Shown here piece by piece: positions 19,418 to 29,090 of a stretch of 64,000 nt of DNA; within the stretch, counting starts at the first letter, position 1; each line of letters opens with the position of its first letter. Position numbers and translations under genes: made by a program. The stretch is from Nocardia asteroides (GTDB lineage: Bacteria; Actinomycetota; Actinomycetes; Mycobacteriales; Mycobacteriaceae). The notes beneath the pieces were generated by a model. That model saw nothing but the letters and a program-made list of their open reading frames with translations. It was not told the origin of the DNA and made no database searches. Location of the stretch: positions 1,054,001 through 1,118,000 of the forward strand of contig NZ_CP089214.1 in the NCBI RefSeq assembly GCF_021183625.1, read 5' to 3'.

Positions 19418-19471
19418 GTGAACGCAGTATCGACATGGGTGCTCCCCTCCGGGGTCACGGTCGGGCGATAG
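19418..19471 (+). CDS. Possible 17-codon leader peptide before the hydrolase gene
   Basis: GTG at 19418 sits behind GAGGAGGTGG and opens a 17-residue frame, MNAVSTWVLPSGVTVGR, ending 45 bases before the hydrolase start. Only the strong ribosome site and position speak for it. It could equally be chance in GC-rich DNA. Confidence 0.22.
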   Translation: MNAVSTWVLPSGVTVGR

Positions 19472-19516
19472 GTCGCCCGGGAGCGCCGCTCGAGAGCACT
19501 CCCGAAAGGCACGACC

Positions 19517-20251
19517 ATGCAGTTCAGCACCGAACAGCGCCTCGACCACGACATCCTCGAACGCGAATTCACCGTCGACGGAATCCCCGGCATTTTGTGG
19601 ACGCCCGGCTCCGCATCCGGGCCGACGCCACTGATCCTGGCCGGTCCCCCTCCCCTCGGGCTGCGCGCGTCGTATCCGCGCCTGCTGGCCCGCGCCCGGA
19701 GCTCCCTCGCGCAGGGCTACGCGGTGGCTACCCTCGAGCTCCCCTGGAGCGGCGAACGGCCCCGCTCGGCCGCCGCCGACCAGGCCCGCACCGACCTGCG
19801 GCGGGCCCTGGCGGCCGGTGGGCCGGTCGACGGCGAGATCGTGGACCGGCTCATCCTCCCCCTGGTCGACAAGGCGGTCCCGGAATGGCGGGCCGCCCTG
19901 GACGACCTCCTCGCCCTGCCCGAGATCGGCGGTCCGGTCGGCTACTCGGGCGGAGTGATCTCCATCGGCACCCGGCTGGCGGCGGTCGAACCGCGCATCG
20001 CGGCCGCCGTCCTGTTCGCCGGAAGTTTCGTGCCCCGTGCCATATTCGACGAAGCCCGGCAGGTCACCGTTCCGCTGCATGTCCTGCTGCAGTGGGACGA
20101 CGAAGGAAACGACCGCCGGATGGCACTGGAGCTGTTCGACGCCTTCGGCTCCGCGGAGAAGACGTTGCACGCCAATATGGGCGGCCACACCGGCGTGCCC
20201 CCGTACGCCGGGGAGGAGGCCGACCGGTTCTTCGCCCGGCACCTGAAGTAG
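19517..20251 (+). CDS. Alpha/beta hydrolase
   Basis: A 244-residue single-domain hydrolase without signal peptide, hence cytoplasmic. The oxyanion region is LILAGPPPLG and the nucleophile elbow GYSGGV (serine near residue 142). The acidic residue is probably in QWDDEGND and the histidine in GGHTGVPPY. The overall pattern resembles dienelactone-hydrolase-like or acyl-esterase-like enzymes. The substrate cannot be told. The gene is monocistronic and ends just before a strong inverted repeat that probably terminates it. Confidence 0.75.
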   Translation: MQFSTEQRLDHDILEREFTVDGIPGILWTPGSASGPTPLILAGPPPLGLRASYPRLLARARSSLAQGYAVATLELPWSGERPRSAAADQARTDLRRALAAGGPVDGEIVDRLILPLVDKAVPEWRAALDDLLALPEIGGPVGYSGGVISIGTRLAAVEPRIAAAVLFAGSFVPRAIFDEARQVTVPLHVLLQWDDEGNDRRMALELFDAFGSAEKTLHANMGGHTGVPPYAGEEADRFFARHLK

Positions 20252-20299
20252 GGCCACCCCCGCAGGTCGGCTGCGGGCGACAGCGCCGTCGGCCGGCAG

Positions 20300-20335
20300 C
20301 CGCTGTCGAGGACAGGTCCCTGCCCTCGACAGCGG
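20300..20335. terminator. Strong inverted repeat between convergent genes (bidirectional terminator)
   Basis: CCGCTGTCGAGG (20300-20311) is exactly complementary to CCTCGACAGCGG (20324-20335). The inner loop adds CAGG-TC-CCTG after one A-C mismatch, so a stem of about 17 bp forms on either strand. It sits between the convergent hydrolase and patatin-like genes. No T tract follows, as is usual in high-GC actinomycetes. Confidence 0.8.
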
Positions 20336-20352
20336 TACGCCGAGCCGAGTTC

Positions 20353-23010
20353 TCAGAGCCCGATTCCGGAGGTGAGATACGCGCTGATCACGATCCGCAG
20401 CCGCGTCATGCGTGCGGCGACCGAGCCCTCGAGTTCTCCCACGTCGTCCATCAGCCGCGCACCGGCATGTTTTCCGAGGTCGATCAGCGCATCCAGCTGT
20501 TTGTCGGAGAGCATCTGGCGCGCGGTGGAGTAGCCGGGAAAGTGCGGATCCGCGATCGCGAAGCGGCGCAGCGCAGGCGGGACCGTCTCGTCCAGCTGCA
20601 TTTTGGTGTAGTGGATCCGGACCGGGCATCCGTCGCCGTAGTGGGCGGTCAGCACGGTGGAGAGCCGGCCGGGCAGCCGTCCGGCGGAGGCGCGCAGCGG
20701 GGCCAGATCGTCGTCGAGATCGCGCGGCGGCCGGAAGCCGCCGACATCCAGGGTGGCCAGATCGAAAGCCTGCCGCAGGGTGGCGAAGGAACCGGGCGCG
20801 TCGCCGCTCGCGTCGACACACACGATCTCGGTGCAGCCCCGATGCAGCAGCTCCACGAGACCGAGATTCTCCCAGTGCCCGCCGTCGGTGACGAAGACGA
20901 ACCGGTCGGCGCAGTCGTACCAGCCGAGGATCTCCTTCAGGAGGTAGGCGAAGCGGGGCCTGCGAAAGACCGCCTTCCGCTCGGGTTCCGGTGTGCGGGC
21001 GACGAGGGCCGGGTTCGGCAGCCACATTCCGAGATCCGCGTTGACCGCCGCCAGGAAGGCATTCGTGCTGCCGAGGCTCGCCCGCCCCATCGCGGAGGAG
21101 ACGGCCGCTCCGCTGGTGGCCATCCAGGCGCCGACCGTGCAGAAGTGCGCGTAACCGGCGCAACCGGTAGCCAGGTAGTTCACGGTGTCGAGCTCATCGC
21201 TACCGCGACGGACGCGAAACGGCGAGATCGTGAAGCTCTCAGCGGGCAGTCCCCCGGCGGAGAGTCCGTTGCGCTGCTGGGCGCAGCAGAGGACGAGCTC
21301 GGGCACCCGCTCCTCGTCGACCGGCGCGCCGGGCGCGGACGCACGCGTCTTCCCGCGCAGTTCAGGCCAGGTCACGTGGCGACCATCCTGCATGCTGAGC
21401 AGCGCGGCGTGGTCGGCGCTCGGGTCGAAGCTGCGCTGCAGGCGCTTGCGGAAGATGTTGTGCAGCGAAGGGGAGTTGGGATTGGACAGGATGTAGCCGA
21501 TTCCCAGCCCGGCCAGCCATGCGCCGTAGACCCACCAACTCGACCAGGTGCCGACGGCGACGAGGTAGATCACGATGGCGGCCCAGGCCAGCACTCCGGC
21601 CAGAAGCACTACGCCGAGCACTCTGGGCAGCGCCTTGACGAGCCGGGGCAGCGCGAGTGAGGTCAGCAACGGGGTCAGCAACCGTCCGAAGCCGCCGGCC
21701 AGGACCGCGAACGCGCCCGCTATCAGAGCGAACCGAGCGGTGATGGCGGATTGTGCGGGAATGTTCGCCGCCGGGTTCGATGCCGGGAGTGTTCCGGCCG
21801 CCCAGAAGAGTCCGAGTAGTGCCACGCCGATCGCGACCACGCCCCAGGCGAGGGGACGCAGACCGGCAGTGCGATGCGAGGCCAGGGAGACGACCACCGC
21901 GAGCAGACCGACGATGCCGATGTAGAACCCCGGCTGCTGCGTTGCTCCGAGCTCCGATGAGACGTACCCGCTGCCGAGCAGCTTGCCGACCGGCCAGGCC
22001 AGCGCGTGCACCAGCGCCGCGATCAGCACCAGGTTGACCAGGGCGCACAGCAGCACCCAGCCCAGTGGCAGCAGCCAGCCGCCCGGCCCGTTGAGCAGGT
22101 ACCGGCGCCGGGGTACCCCGTAGGACGCGCCCTTCAGGCGGTCGATCACCTGATCGGCGGCAGAATCACTCGGCTCCGAAGGCGGGCGGAACGCACGCTG
22201 CAGCGTCCAGGAGGTGGCGGCCCAGGCGCCGCCCGAGACCGCGGAGAGGTAGCGGGCGCGCTTCATCAGGCCGCGCTGTTCCAGCACCGACAGCACACCC
22301 AGGCTGAAGGAGGCCGACCGGATTCCGCCCCCGCTCAGGCACACTCCGAGTACGCCGCTGCCGTGCGTGCGGGCGGGAGCGGCAGCGCGGGCAGCACGCC
22401 CCGCCGTCGCCGTCTTCGCGGCGGGCCGACCGAACGCCGGCTCTCCGCGACGGGACCACCCGACGGCCGCCGCCATCACGAGGACCACCGCCAGCACGGC
22501 GACCAGACTCCACTTGCCCCACGCCACGGATCCAAGTGCCACGGCAGCGCGCTCGGAGGTGTACTCCGGCTTGCCGTCGCCGACCTCGACGAAGGCGAAC
22601 ATCAAGCCGTTCTCGACCAGATCCAGCAGCGCGACGGCAGCGGGCAGCAGCACCACCCCTGCGGTGGCCCGGCGGAGGAGCGGCGCCTCGTAGCGCGGCC
22701 AGTACGCGGCGATCACGATCGTGCTCGACCACCAGTACCCGGCTATGAACAGAAGGTCGGCGAGCAGCGAGGGGCCCAAACCGTCGGGCAGGCCGCACTC
22801 CGTGGTCAACGCTTCCAGGCTCGCACTGCTGCCTGCCACCTGGATGGCGACATGGCCGCCAAAACACCCCGCTGTCGTCCGGTGCAGCAGGTAGGCAGCC
22901 GAGCCGAGGACGGCGAGGGCGGCCGCGGCCGAGCCGCGGACGAGCCACGGTCTGGCTGCCACCCCTCGCAGCCAGCTGGGCAGTGGGTAGGTCGTTTGCT
23001 CGCCCATCAT
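20353..23010 (-). CDS. Membrane-anchored patatin/cPLA2-like phospholipase
   Basis: This 885-residue protein combines about nine hydrophobic segments with a split patatin-like catalytic core. Four or so helices precede residue 185, and more lie between about 290 and 500. The oxyanion hole is CLSGGGIRSASFS (about 221-233), the nucleophile is in LSAVSGGAW (about 258-266), and the catalytic aspartate is in VTDGGHWENLGL (about 706-717). GGGxR plus SGG plus DGGxxENLG is the pattern of bacterial cPLA2/patatin-like proteins. The membrane helices are inserted between nucleophile and aspartate, which is unusual for patatins. A role in lipid turnover at the membrane is likely. It is monocistronic, with ribosome site AGAGGTG. 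Confidence 0.8.
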   Translation of the reverse strand: MMGEQTTYPLPSWLRGVAARPWLVRGSAAAALAVLGSAAYLLHRTTAGCFGGHVAIQVAGSSASLEALTTECGLPDGLGPSLLADLLFIAGYWWSSTIVIAAYWPRYEAPLLRRATAGVVLLPAAVALLDLVENGLMFAFVEVGDGKPEYTSERAAVALGSVAWGKWSLVAVLAVVLVMAAAVGWSRRGEPAFGRPAAKTATAGRAARAAAPARTHGSGVLGVCLSGGGIRSASFSLGVLSVLEQRGLMKRARYLSAVSGGAWAATSWTLQRAFRPPSEPSDSAADQVIDRLKGASYGVPRRRYLLNGPGGWLLPLGWVLLCALVNLVLIAALVHALAWPVGKLLGSGYVSSELGATQQPGFYIGIVGLLAVVVSLASHRTAGLRPLAWGVVAIGVALLGLFWAAGTLPASNPAANIPAQSAITARFALIAGAFAVLAGGFGRLLTPLLTSLALPRLVKALPRVLGVVLLAGVLAWAAIVIYLVAVGTWSSWWVYGAWLAGLGIGYILSNPNSPSLHNIFRKRLQRSFDPSADHAALLSMQDGRHVTWPELRGKTRASAPGAPVDEERVPELVLCCAQQRNGLSAGGLPAESFTISPFRVRRGSDELDTVNYLATGCAGYAHFCTVGAWMATSGAAVSSAMGRASLGSTNAFLAAVNADLGMWLPNPALVARTPEPERKAVFRRPRFAYLLKEILGWYDCADRFVFVTDGGHWENLGLVELLHRGCTEIVCVDASGDAPGSFATLRQAFDLATLDVGGFRPPRDLDDDLAPLRASAGRLPGRLSTVLTAHYGDGCPVRIHYTKMQLDETVPPALRRFAIADPHFPGYSTARQMLSDKQLDALIDLGKHAGARLMDDVGELEGSVAARMTRLRIVISAYLTSGIGL

Positions 23011-23247
23011 CGATCACGCACCTCTACCGGATCGGGCATTCCATCCGCGGGTGACCACGGCTGTATGCCGAGTATGCGAACACTGTCCGATTTGCGCACG
23101 AGTAGCTGGCTACTCGTTCCTCCCGTCGGTGCGCCGAGCGCGTCCGGCCGGGCCGGGGCAGTCCGGCCGTAATCTGTCGGTCCCCCTCGCTACGTTCCTT
23201 CCCGAGACCGGCGCAGCGGGCGCCGGCGAACGTCGCGGGGAGAAGAC

Positions 23248-23568
23248 ATGTTCCGACAGGGAGACGTCCTGATCGTGCCGGTGCCGGCGGAGTCGGTGCC
23301 GCGGCACGCGGTCGACGCCGCGGGGGAGCCGCGCGACGCGCGCGGCCGGATGGTGCTGGCGCTCGGCGAGGTCACCGGCCACGCGCACGCCCTCGTCGCG
23401 CCGGGGAAACTGGTGCGCACCGGCGCCGAGCGCATGCTGCTGCACCTGCCCGAGGGCGGGCGGCTGAGCCACGAGGAGCACGCCGCCATCGGGCTGCCGC
23501 GCGGCTGGTACCGGGTGGTCAGGCAGCGCGAATACACCCCGTCCGCCATCCGCATCGTCGCCGACTGA
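23248..23568 (+). CDS. Small conserved protein, first gene of a DUF6745-like pair
   Basis: A 106-residue protein with GGGGAGAAGAC before its ATG. It begins MFRQGDVLIVPVPAE and has a TGHAHAL motif and a closing YTPSAIRIVAD, a mostly beta-strand composition. Proteins starting RQGDVL occur in phage and bacterial genomes, often next to DUF6745-type genes. No catalytic function is known to me. It is separated by only 14 bp from the next gene, so the two almost certainly act together. Confidence 0.65.
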   Translation: MFRQGDVLIVPVPAESVPRHAVDAAGEPRDARGRMVLALGEVTGHAHALVAPGKLVRTGAERMLLHLPEGGRLSHEEHAAIGLPRGWYRVVRQREYTPSAIRIVAD

Positions 23569-23582
23569 GCACGGGAGCACCG

Positions 23583-24599
23583 ATGAGCATCGACACCTGG
23601 CGCGACGTCGCCGCCACCACCGGCCCCGCCGACCGCCCCGCCGCCGAGGCCGCGGTCCGGCTCGCCTACCACCGCGCCGGGCTGCCCGCCCCCGGCACCG
23701 TGATCTGGGCCGGCTCCCCCGCCTCCGCGGTCACCGCCGTCCGCGCGCTGACGAATCCCGGTGCCTCCGTGCGGGATCGGGTGCGCACCCGGCCGTGGGC
23801 CGCCGAGCGGGCCCGGCTCGCCGCCGAGCTCGGCCAGGACGGCTGGGCGACCCGCTGGGCCGACACCGGCGCCCGGCTCTGGGATCTCACCCGTGCGCTC
23901 ACCGGCATCGTCCGCGAGCAGGTGGTCGCCGTGCACACCGGCGCGGCCCCCGATGCCGAGTCCCGTGCCCGCATCGAGAGCGAGACTCGCGCGATCCTGC
24001 TCGACGCCGTGCTCGGCCAGCACGACGCGCCCTGGCTCGCGGCCTTCGACGGCGCCCCCGCGCTGGCCGGAGTAGCCGGGGTCGCCCGCACCGCGGGCTG
24101 GTGGTGGCCGTACGAGCACGCCGTCGTGCTCAGCGAGCGCCCCACCCGGCTGCTGCGCGACGAGGCGGGCAGGCTGCACTGCGGCGACGGCGCCGCGCTC
24201 GCCTACCCCGACGGGTTCGCGCTGCACGCCTGGAGCGGCATGCCGGTCCCCGCCGAGCTGGTCGCCGACCTGAGCACCCTCACCCCCGAGCGCATCCGGG
24301 TCGAGGAGAACGCCGAGCTGCGCCGCGTCATGCTCGAGCACTTCGGTTACGACCGCTACCTCGCCGAATCGCACGCCGAGCCGGTGCACCGCGACGAGAC
24401 CGGCATCCTCTGGCGCATCCCGCTCCCCGGTGACGAGGATGTCGTCATGGTCGAGGTGGTCAACTCCACCGCCGAGCCGGACGGCAGTTTCCGCACCTAC
24501 TGGCTGCGGGTTCCGCCCGGCACGGCCACCGCCAAGGCCGGGGTGGCGTGGACCTTCGGGCTGGACGCCGACGAGTACGAGCCGCAGCGGCAGACCTGA
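23583..24599 (+). CDS. DUF6745-like protein
   Basis: A 338-residue protein without signal or membrane segments. Its C-terminal third resembles the DUF6745 family: FALHAWSGMPVPAELV, then LRRVMLEHFGYDRYL, and finally YWLRVPPGTATAKAGVAW. The first half is alanine-rich and helical. Family members are often found with leucine-rich-repeat proteins or small RQGDVL-type partners, as here. Their role is unknown. The gene shares an operon with the preceding small protein, and its composition matches the genome. Confidence 0.65.
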   Translation: MSIDTWRDVAATTGPADRPAAEAAVRLAYHRAGLPAPGTVIWAGSPASAVTAVRALTNPGASVRDRVRTRPWAAERARLAAELGQDGWATRWADTGARLWDLTRALTGIVREQVVAVHTGAAPDAESRARIESETRAILLDAVLGQHDAPWLAAFDGAPALAGVAGVARTAGWWWPYEHAVVLSERPTRLLRDEAGRLHCGDGAALAYPDGFALHAWSGMPVPAELVADLSTLTPERIRVEENAELRRVMLEHFGYDRYLAESHAEPVHRDETGILWRIPLPGDEDVVMVEVVNSTAEPDGSFRTYWLRVPPGTATAKAGVAWTFGLDADEYEPQRQT

Positions 24600-24696
24600 G
24601 CCGGATTCGCATCGTGCCGCTGCGCAGCCGGCTCGGCCGGGCGGAAGACCGCGCGCCTCGGCATGCCGAGCGATGGCCGCCGCCCGCCTGACCAGC

Positions 24697-25817
24697 TCAC
24701 ACGGTGGCGGCCGCCATGGCCTGGTCCACCACCGCCACCATCTTGGCGCGAAACGCCTCCGGGCCGAACGTCTCCGCGTGCGCGCGCACGGCGGCGGGGG
24801 CGTAGGTGGTGATGTCATGGGCGCCGATGACCTCGGCGAAGCCGTCGACCACGGCGTCGTCGTCACCCGGGGGGACGTGGGCGCCGCTGAGGCCGGGGAG
24901 CACGGTGTCGAGCGCACCGCCGGAGCCGACGGCGAGGACGGGGGCGCCGCAGGCCATGGCCTCGACCGGGACGATGCCGAAGTCCTCGACGCCGGGCATG
25001 AGCAGGGCGCCGCAGCGGCGGTACATGTCGACGAGGACATCGTCGGGGGCGGCGCCGAGGAAGGTGGTCTCGGGGCCGGCGAGCGCCTCCAGCTGGCGGC
25101 GGTAGCGGCCGTCGCCGACGACGACGAGGCGGCGGCCGGTGCGCTGGGCGATGCGGATGGCGAGGTCGGGGCGCTTGTAGGGCACCAGGCGGCCGGCGAA
25201 GAGCAGGAAGTCCTCGCGCGGGATCGAGGCGTCGGGGGCGAAGCGGTCGAGGCGGACCGGGGGGTGCACGACCGAGGCGGGCAGCCCCCACCAGTCGCGG
25301 ACGCGGTCGGCGACGGCGCGGGAGTTGGCGACCACGCCGGTGAGCCGGGGGGCGGCGGCGAGTTCGGCGCGCCTGGCGAGCACGCCGAGGGTGGCGAGCG
25401 CGGCGCGGCCGAGCGGGCCACCGGCCTCGCGGGCGCGGAAGGCGGGGTCCCAGGCCCAGCGCGCGGGGCTGTGCACGTAGGCGATCGCGGGGGCGTCGGT
25501 GGCGAGCGCGGCCTGCACGGCGAAGGCGTGGTGGCTGATCACCACGGCGTCGAACTCGCGCAGCGGGAGGCCGCGCAGGGCGCGCGGCACCAGCGGGAGC
25601 AGCGGGGCGTGCGAGCGGCGGCCGGTGGCGGCGTGCAGCCGGTTCAGCCAGGTGGTCTCGATGGTGTCCCAGGGCGGGTGGGCGATGTCGGGCGCCGCGG
25701 CGGGGTCGACGAGGGGGGCGAAGACCCGGGCCCGCGGCCAGGCGCGGGCGAACTCGCCGACCACGGCCTCGGAGCCGCCGTACTCGGTGAAGCGTTCGTG
25801 CACGATCGCGATCCTGG

Positions 25818-25821
<4 letters not shown>
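24697..25821 (-). CDS. GT4-family glycosyltransferase, last gene of the exopolysaccharide operon
   Basis: A 374-residue GT-B retaining glycosyltransferase. The N-terminal domain opens RIAIVHERFTEYGGSEAVV with the glycine-rich acceptor loop. The C-terminal domain has FAGRLVPYKRPDLAI, VVVGDGRYRRQL and the donor-binding EDFGIVPVEAMACGAPV with its two glutamates. It probably adds one sugar of the repeat unit at the cytoplasmic membrane face. The start overlaps the preceding aminotransferase stop (ATGA). It ends the eleven-gene leftward operon. Confidence 0.9.
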
Positions 25822-27146
<1,325 letters not shown>

Positions 27147-27163
27147 GGTCGCTCCTTCCCGGC

Positions 27164-27760
27164 TCAGCAGCCGATCTCGGTGAAAGCCCTGAGGTAGCCC
27201 GCGCTCTGGCGCAGGTACATCCAGGCGGTGAAGGCGAGGTCGGTGCGGCTCGGGCTGGCCACCATGGTCAGTTCGCCGCCGAAACACTTGCCCACGATGT
27301 ACCTGGCCCGCGACACGTGCGGGGTGAAGGTGACGACGATGATGTGCTGCCAGTGCTCGGCCGCCGCCCGCCGCCCGATCTCCTGCGCCTCGCCCTGCGT
27401 GGTCCACGGGTCCGGCTCGAAGCACGAGACCCGGAAGATGTGCCCGCCATCGCAGTAGCGCGCCATGACCGGGTCTTTCAGCCCGGTCGATGCCGAGATG
27501 ACCAGCTCCGGCGCGAGCCCGCGCTCGGCCAGCTCCAGCCCGACGTCGAAGCGCTCGTACGGCGTGCCGCCGAGCACGACGATGGCATCGGCCGGCCGCA
27601 GCGGATCCACCTGGGGGTGCACGAAGACCGGCAGCCCTGCCGCCGTCAGCGCGGCGATGACCAGCGACAACCCGGCCAGCCCGAGCGCCACCCGGCGCAG
27701 CACCGGCCACCGCGGCCCCGGGGCGGGCGCGGGGTCGACGGGTTCCGGTGGCGCGGTCAT
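27164..27760 (-). CDS. YdcF/ElyC-like (DUF218) membrane protein
   Basis: The 198-residue protein has one N-terminal membrane helix (about residues 25-47) and a DUF218 domain. The domain begins ADAIVVLGGTPYERF and continues ELVISASTG, TTQGEAQEIG and VTFTPHVSRARYIV. Relatives (SanA, ElyC, YdcF) affect envelope polysaccharide synthesis or lipid-carrier use, though their chemistry is unsettled. Its place in the operon, one base after the beta-helix gene, supports a role in envelope-linked polymer metabolism. Confidence 0.8.
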   Translation of the reverse strand: MTAPPEPVDPAPAPGPRWPVLRRVALGLAGLSLVIAALTAAGLPVFVHPQVDPLRPADAIVVLGGTPYERFDVGLELAERGLAPELVISASTGLKDPVMARYCDGGHIFRVSCFEPDPWTTQGEAQEIGRRAAAEHWQHIIVVTFTPHVSRARYIVGKCFGGELTMVASPSRTDLAFTAWMYLRQSAGYLRAFTEIGC

Positions 27761-27761
27761 C

Positions 27762-29090
27762 TCAGCGGGCCGGCCGATCCCTGCCCAGCGGGGCTGTGGT
27801 CAGCGCGCCGCCGGGCGCGACGACCAGCCGCCAGTAGCCGCCCTCCGGGTCGCGCAGCACCACCCCGGCGTCGGCGCGGTCGGAGACGTAGGCGCCGCTC
27901 GGCAGGATCGAGGAGACCGCGGCGCCGTCGGCGGCCCGCGCGCGCAGGATCTCGCTGTCGCCCGCGGCCTGGGCGGTCACCGTCCCGGTGAAGCTGGGGC
28001 GGTACGTGCGGCCGCGGCCGATCACCTGCCAGTGCTCGGGGAACGCGCCCGCGTCGATGTCATCGCCCGCGCTGGAGACGAGGTTGATGGCGGTGCCCTC
28101 CGGGCAGCGCTCGGGGTCGATCCGCAGCTCGACCGGGCGCCGCCCCGGGTCCGGGTCGAAGGCGATGTTGGCCAGGTAGGGCTGGCGGCAGTGCACCAGG
28201 TCGAGCACGACCGAGCGCGCGGCGGCCTTGCAGTTCACCATCCCGAACTGCGACGGCCCGCCCTGCCCGGCCGCTCCGACCTGCACCGCCACCTCGGCGC
28301 CCTCGAACCAGACGTTGGTGAGCCACCAGTTGTTGGCCGCGCCGTCGATCAGGATGTGCCGGTCGGTGGTGGTCAGGTCGTTGTCGGAGACGAATTCGCT
28401 GTTGCTGATGGAGAGCCCGGCATTGTGGTCGTTGCCGGTGCCGAGCACGCCGATCCAGTTGCTGGTGAACTTCGAGGAGGTCACGTAGTTCTGGATGCAC
28501 GAGGTCACCAGCCCGACCCCGAAGTTGTTGATGTCGCAGTCGATGAACGAGGTGCCGCCGGTGTTGCTGTCCAGGACGATGCCGCGCTGCCGCAGGTAGC
28601 GCGGGTGGTTCTCGCTGATGTGGTTGCCGCGCACCAGCACCTGGTCGAAGCCGCACCGGAAGCAGTTGCTCAGCTTGATGGCGGTGGAGTTCTGGCCGGT
28701 CAGGTAGAAGCCGAGGCGGGAGAAGCGGATCCGCTGCTTGTCCTTCAGCGACACCAGCGTGGTGTCCCGGTCGCAGAAGACCGTGGTGAGGTCGGAGCCG
28801 TCGCCGTAGACGACGGCGCCGTCCGGCAGGTCCGGCCACGCGGTGACGGTGTAGTCGCCCGCGGGCAGGTAGAGCACCGGTGGCGCGCCCTCGGTCTTCG
28901 CCGCGGCCGCGATCGCGGCGGTGTCGTCGGCCTTGCCGTCACCGAGCGCGCCGAACTCGCGGACGTTGCGCACGGTCGGGCTCACCGGCCCGGTCCGGGC
29001 GGGCGCCTCCGGCGCCTCGCAGGCGACCAGCGGCACCGCCGCCGCGCCGAGCCCGGCGGCGAGCAGGTGCCGTCGCCGTAGACCACTCAC
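27762..29090 (-). CDS. Tat-type lipoprotein with right-handed beta-helix (pectate-lyase-3 like)
   Basis: The GTG at 29090 overlaps the Wzz-type gene stop (GTGA); the product is 442 residues. The N-terminus has a twin-arginine stretch (LRRRHLLAAGL) and a lipobox LVAC around residues 22-25, so it should be exported folded and lipid-anchored. After VREFGALGDGKADDTAAI, the typical start of the pectate-lyase-3 superfamily, come asparagine- and serine-rich repeats of a beta-helix (NNFGVGLVTSC, SISNSEFVSDND). Such proteins bind, cleave or epimerise polysaccharides, so it may trim or modify the polymer made by this locus. No catalytic residues can be named with confidence. Confidence 0.82.
   Translation of the reverse strand: MSGLRRRHLLAAGLGAAAVPLVACEAPEAPARTGPVSPTVRNVREFGALGDGKADDTAAIAAAAKTEGAPPVLYLPAGDYTVTAWPDLPDGAVVYGDGSDLTTVFCDRDTTLVSLKDKQRIRFSRLGFYLTGQNSTAIKLSNCFRCGFDQVLVRGNHISENHPRYLRQRGIVLDSNTGGTSFIDCDINNFGVGLVTSCIQNYVTSSKFTSNWIGVLGTGNDHNAGLSISNSEFVSDNDLTTTDRHILIDGAANNWWLTNVWFEGAEVAVQVGAAGQGGPSQFGMVNCKAAARSVVLDLVHCRQPYLANIAFDPDPGRRPVELRIDPERCPEGTAINLVSSAGDDIDAGAFPEHWQVIGRGRTYRPSFTGTVTAQAAGDSEILRARAADGAAVSSILPSGAYVSDRADAGVVLRDPEGGYWRLVVAPGGALTTAPLGRDRPAR

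Noticed and set aside
23190-25421. 743-codon minus-strand frame across the DUF6745 pair and glycosyltransferase
   Set aside because: Low-complexity Ser/Pro/Ala sequence without domains; it conflicts with three well-supported genes.
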